A model generated the notes under the pieces. That model worked only from the letters and a program-made list of their open reading frames with translations. It searched no databases and was not told the DNA's origin. Shown here piece by piece: positions 59,245-64,000 of a stretch of 64,000 bases of DNA. How positions within the stretch are numbered: the stretch's first letter is position 1; every line of letters begins with the position of its first letter. Source of the stretch: Bretschneidera sinensis. Lineage: Eukaryota > Streptophyta > Magnoliopsida > Brassicales > Akaniaceae. The stretch is taken from the NCBI GenBank assembly GCA_023935145.1, contig CM043697.1, positions 47,406,001-47,470,000 on the forward strand, read 5' to 3'. The position numbers and the translations under genes were made by a program.

Positions 59245-62045
59245 TCAATACATGGAGTTATTTTTTCTATTTTTGGGTAGGATTAATTAAATTTTAAGGG
59301 CATTGAATGTAATTGTGGTATGTGGGGTTTCGTCAGACAATGATTTATCTATGAATCTAAATGTTTGTTACATTTAATTTCAGAAAATGGTATGTACAAT
59401 ATGGAGTAGTATGTGTTTTAGTTTGTGTGTGTAGGGACTAGGGAAGGAGGGTCAGGCTCAGGTCATTAAAAGTTGGTCCCCTTTCGTTTTTCTCTTGTCT
59501 GCTACTCTATATATCATACCTTATCCTTCGCGCACAACATGCATCTTCCTTTTTGTTCTTTTGTTTCAAGGGACTTCCAGGTAGCGTAGTGTGTATTTCG
59601 GTTGTTTTTGTTTCTTTTTATTGTTTTCTCTTCAAGTTTTTATCTGTTTTCTTTTTGGTATGTGTGTAGTTTGATTGTATTTTTTTTTTTTTTTTTTTGT
59701 GTTGTTAAAGCCTTAAAGGTAGTGCTTTGGGAAAAATTATTTCTTGTCTAAACCTAAGAGGGAACCAGGAATCTCAATTTGGGAAAAGATGGGACGGGTC
59801 TTAGTATATAAATTGTATTCGGAAGCTTCAATCTATACTTTATATATTAAAAAAAAATTATTTTCAGATCATCAAAAGTACTTCCCATTGTCACATGAAA
59901 AAAAAAAAAAAAAGGCAAAGCAGAAGAAATTTTTGTTTCTTCTCAAAAGGTTTTGACTGTTGTAATTTACGGGAAATTTTTTTTTTTTCCACGAAAGCAC
60001 ACTAAAACTATTTCATTTGAAAATATTTTTATTCTCTTAATTTCTTAAAATTGAACCATTTAAGTTTCAATCAATTACAAATTAAAACACTTTTAATAAA
60101 TAAAAATACTTTTAATTATCAAAAAGCAACAACAAAAAATTTCTCGAAAAGTTATTGTTTAGTCAGTATCTTGAAAAAATACATGACAAAACATTTTTCA
60201 ATGTACTAATATTCAAATCAGTAAACAGATTGAATTCGATTCGATTCGAATTAAATTAGTATAGTTAAATCCATTTTTAACTTTATCTTATTGTTTTTTT
60301 AAGTTATTATATTCAAATCTATTTGTTAAAATTTTATTTAATCGGAATACTTTTCAGATATTTTAAAATTTTATTTTGTGATAACCAAAACTGCTTTGCA
60401 CATTTCTGTCAATCTAGTAACATCTTTACAAAATCCGTCATCATATCAACAACGGCAATAGAAGATCGGATCAATAAAATCTGCACATATGTTTTTCTTC
60501 TGTATCTTATCTCTACAATTATGAGATCTATGCGTAAGTATCTTATTAATTTAATTGTTTCTTATAATAACGGGATTATGTTAATCTCTCATATCAAGTA
60601 CACTGTATGTATTCTCAATTAAGGAAATACAAAACAATTTTCACACATTTCTACATTTTAACAGAATGACTAGAATTAAACCTTTAAAATTTGTACAATG
60701 CCAAGTAGAAAAAGGATGAATGTGTTAATCATAATATCACGTGCAATAAAAAAAAAAAACCTGTTAATTCTCTTCATAATTTCCATTTTCTGCCAATTTT
60801 CCCCTTTTAATTTTCCTGATTATTTTTAGGTTACCTCCAAAATCAAAGCATCATGCTTACGTGGGTTGGGCAGCCTAATATTGATAAACAATTAAACATA
60901 AGGTCTATGGCTGTATTTACTAAAATTAATTACATTTCAATTGACCGAGTAGTACACTTAAAGAGTGATAATTCAACATGTTAAAAAAAATCCTTGTCTT
61001 TTACAAGGGATTAAGATGAAGCCAAAATTTATATCAATAGACACGTGCAGACGCCACTTTTTTTATATGTTATTTTGATTGGGAAAAGGATCTTGTATCC
61101 AGACTGTTTTGGATTAAAATGACGCCAAATTGGAATCAATTAAATAAAGAAAAGAAAAAGTACTGCCAAACAAGAAAATGACCAGGGAATCTTGATTTTG
61201 TCCTTTATTTTTTTCTGTGCAATTTTATTTTCTTTTTGTTTGAGGATTTGGGGATAAGCCACACAAAAGATTCAGTTGTGTGTGCAGATGCGACTGATAA
61301 TGAGTTTTCTATACCCAAATATTAGTAAATTAATATTCCAACTTGATATTTTGTTATCGTAACAGCTGATTATCAAAGTGGACCAACACAGCAAGATCTG
61401 GAGTCCATAAGTACATATTTGAGCCAGTAATCAAAAATGATGATGCGCAATTAGATAATCGTAATAATCTTAATAATCATCTTAGATTTCTCACTAGTTA
61501 GTTGGATTTCTTAATCATACAACAAATAGACCAGGACTTGATATCCCTGCCAGGTTTTATACCAACTCTCTGTTTTAAGGAAACCTTTAATCAAGATTTA
61601 TCATTTCGATTATGACATGGACTTTTAAACTTAAAAAAAATAAAAAAAACTTATAAATTCATCATTAAATTTTACTCAAAATTACAACATATTCCTCTAT
61701 TTTCAAAAGTGGACAATTTACTCTAAAGTTTATTAAGTACGTTTCAGTTTCAAATCAATACACTTTGTAATTGCCGTTAAGAATTTTGATGGAAAAGCTA
61801 TCAAAATAGTCAAAATACTCTTAAATGTTCAACAATAATTGTGAAATAATAAAAATACCACTAAAAAGTTACGTGAGTTTCACACTTTGACTCCTCTTTG
61901 TGCCCATAATTCTAGTAACAAACGCGTTGGCACTCTTGACTTTCTCTTTCAAATAGCTAAAGAAATTTATATCTAGATTTTTTAAAAGGCTCTTGTATTC
62001 ATCACGCATCTATGCAATACAGAGTTTTACCAAAATGTCTTCATT
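59245..62045. other. 3' flank of OVATE gene and intergenic DNA
   Basis: The first few hundred bases are the likely 3' UTR. After that the DNA is AT-rich with T and A runs (59679-59698, 59899-59915). No coding region was recognised. The 61620-61900 stretch resembles common non-coding plant repeats, but no ends can be set. Confidence 0.55.
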
Positions 62046-64000
62046 CACTACAACAGAATTGATATATGCCGGCGCTTCAATTCCGGCGCTTCCCAAAAAT
62101 GACGCAATATAACAACCGCCGGCGCTTATTTTGTGGCGCTTCAAGGAAGCGCCGCAATATACAAAGAACAATTAACGGCGCTTTAAAGCGCCGGTATACA
62201 TGAATTTTAATACAAATAGCAGCGCTTAGAAGCGCCGCAATATATCGATATCAGGTATCCGTATTTACCGGCGCTTTACAGCTCCGGAATATGCTCTCTG
62301 TATATTCCGGCGCTTTAAAGCGCCGGGATTTGGTAATCTGCATATATTGGCGCTTAAAAGCACCAAAATATGGGAATGGGTATATTCTGGTGCTTTAAAA
62401 CGCCGGTAATTTTCAATATATATAATATAGCGCCAGAATTTTCCCCCAAAATTTTTCTGCTACCCTTCCCTCCATCGCGCCATTCTCTCAAAAAAATTTC
62501 CAGCTCCACCACGCCCTTTCTCCCAAAATTTTCGTCCCTCCTTCGAGCTCCCCCGGTGAGTTTCATCTCTCTTTACTTTATACTACTGAACAAATTCTAG
62601 GATTTACCCCAGTGAGTTTCATCTCTCATGTGTTCTTTTTTTCCTTTGTTTTTCTCTGATTTTGGGGTTTATAACTGATGAACATTTTTGGGTAAAATTA
62701 TCTTATCATTTGGCAGTAAATGATTCCAGTGGATATTCAAAAAGAACTTTGTTAGGACAACACCATTCGTATATGCCTAGGTGAGTTTCATCTCTCCTCT
62801 GTCATTTTTTTTACCTTTTTTTTCTCTGAATTTAAGGTATTTCATTTTGCAATTTTTTTTAGGATGAGAAAATGTTGGTTTTCTGTTTGAAGTTACTGAT
62901 ATGAAATATAAACATGAGGTGAATTTTTTTTGTAGATTGGATGCTATAAATTTATTTTAGGTTATGGATTTAGGTTGATTTCTTTGGACTTTAACTCAAT
63001 GCTTGAATCCAAAATAGTTGTTAATACAACCTTGTCTTTGATAAATTTTGGGCTTAATTGTTATGGATTTTGTGGGTAAATTATTATGGATTTTTGTGGG
63101 TGCTTGATCTAATTTTTAGGTAATTTTGATTTTGCTAGTTTAGGTTCATCTTCTTTGTCCTCACGCTCCTCACACTTTGTTTCTTCAAATCATGCATGAT
63201 TACATCTTTGTTTCTCTCTTTAATCTCTTTCTATATGAATGTATCATTTATCGTGGTTTTTGTTGCTTTGAATGGAAATTGGGGAGGGGTGGAAGGAGGG
63301 AAGACAGAGAGAATAGAGGGTTTTGGGGTTTACAACTAATGGTCTTTTGTGGGTAATGTTGGTAGATTGTGAATGTGAGATTTTTATTTGTATATGATGC
63401 AATTATGGTCTTAGATCTAAATATCATTTGCTTTGGAGTTCGTGGAACTGAGAAATTATTGTTTATTTTTGTCTGAACAGTTTCAGATGTGATATTGTGG
63501 ACGCGAAAGAATTCGACTGTGTGGATATTGTTAGTAACTTTAGCTGCTTGGGTTGTGTTTGAGAGATCTGGTTATACTCTCTTGTCGCTCGTCTCTAGAG
63601 TTCCGCTACTCTTAATTACCATTATCTTTCTCTGGGCTAAATCTGCAGTGATTCTTAACAGATAATTTGCAAACATATTTTGCTTCTTAACTATAATTAG
63701 ATGTTATTTGCTCCCCTCTCAAACTCATAAGTGTATGAAAAATAATGCAAAGTAAGGTGATCAGTTGTAAATTATGTTATTATATTCAATTTTGTTTCTG
63801 CTGACTGCTGGTGGTTGTAATGGTTTTGGTTGGTCATTTTTGAAAGAGATTTATCTTTATATCTTTGGTTGGATAAAAAGGGTTGCACATCAATCTAATT
63901 GACAACTCGAGCATAGCCACTCTCGAGAGGCTAACTTTGTTTAATGTGCAAAATATTGTCTGGAATGATCCAGTGGGGTAGTTTTGAGCTATTAATAATG
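62046..64000. mobile_element. CACTA (En/Spm) transposon, one end; body beyond window
   Basis: CACTACAACAGAATTG at 62046 is a CACTA terminal sequence. Behind it comes a dense block of subterminal repeats (62060-62440), the hallmark of the superfamily. ATT at 62043-62045 would be one copy of a 3-bp duplication. From 62460 to the window end there is a leader-like region without a long ORF. The transposase genes and the other end are not in view. Nothing excludes a non-autonomous copy. Confidence 0.8.
62060..62440. repeat. CACTA subterminal palindromic repeats
   Basis: About ten copies of CCGGCGCTT / AAGCGCCGG occur, several joined as palindromes (GGCGCTTTAAAGCGCCGG at about 62176 and 62309; GGCGCTTCAAGGAAGCGCC at about 62137). 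Spacing is mostly 15-45 bp. In En/Spm, such repeats bind a TNPA-like protein and are methylation targets. Confidence 0.9.

Overview
The window is nuclear DNA of a flowering plant, most likely a eudicot. It has AT-rich non-coding DNA, introns, a plant seed protein gene (LEA, SMP/D-34 type), an OVATE family gene, and many plant LTR retrotransposons. I cannot name the species. I saw no rRNA gene, tRNA gene or CRISPR array. Only two host genes can be supported: a three-exon LEA gene at 14617-16143 (+) with a frameshift in exon 1, and an intact single-exon OVATE family gene at 58558-59244 (+).

Region by region. 1-1334: integrase end and third ORF of an Athila-type Ty3/Gypsy element (minus strand), cut by the window edge. 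1335-12117: a gutted Athila-like element (minus) with a second related element nested in it (2928-10472, TSD CCTTC). Both have lost most of pol. 12119-14541: a truncated Tekay/Del-like Gypsy 5' end (minus) fused in frame to the gutted Athila gag; its LTR ends 75 bp before the LEA start codon. 16676-17441: a non-autonomous hAT-like element. 17442-20719: intergenic DNA with microsatellites and a fold-back repeat. 20720-39049: an old Copia element (+) carrying two later insertions. The first is a minus-strand Copia (23639-33967, TSD ATTAC) that itself holds a plus-strand Copia (26663-31343, TSD CAACT). The second is a solo Gypsy LTR (36001-38271, TSD GCTTG). 39055-41360: no recognisable gene. 41362-56098: debris of a gypsy-type gag-like gene family with a 113-bp tandem repeat, split by a full-length Tekay-like Gypsy element (42401-51207) and by a minus-strand solo LTR (52284-54310). 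56718-57490: a LINE fragment. 58558-59244: the OVATE family gene. 62046 to the end: the left end of a CACTA transposon whose body lies beyond the window.

The elements give a relative history. Paired LTRs and matching target-site duplications show who inserted into whom, and every gag-pol frame in the window is broken. Many of the lesions are C-to-T or G-to-A, as expected for long-methylated DNA. The main host question is whether the LEA gene survives with a Gypsy LTR in place of its proximal promoter and a frameshift in exon 1. LTR and TSD coordinates were located by eye on the sequence; percentages and counts are hand estimates.
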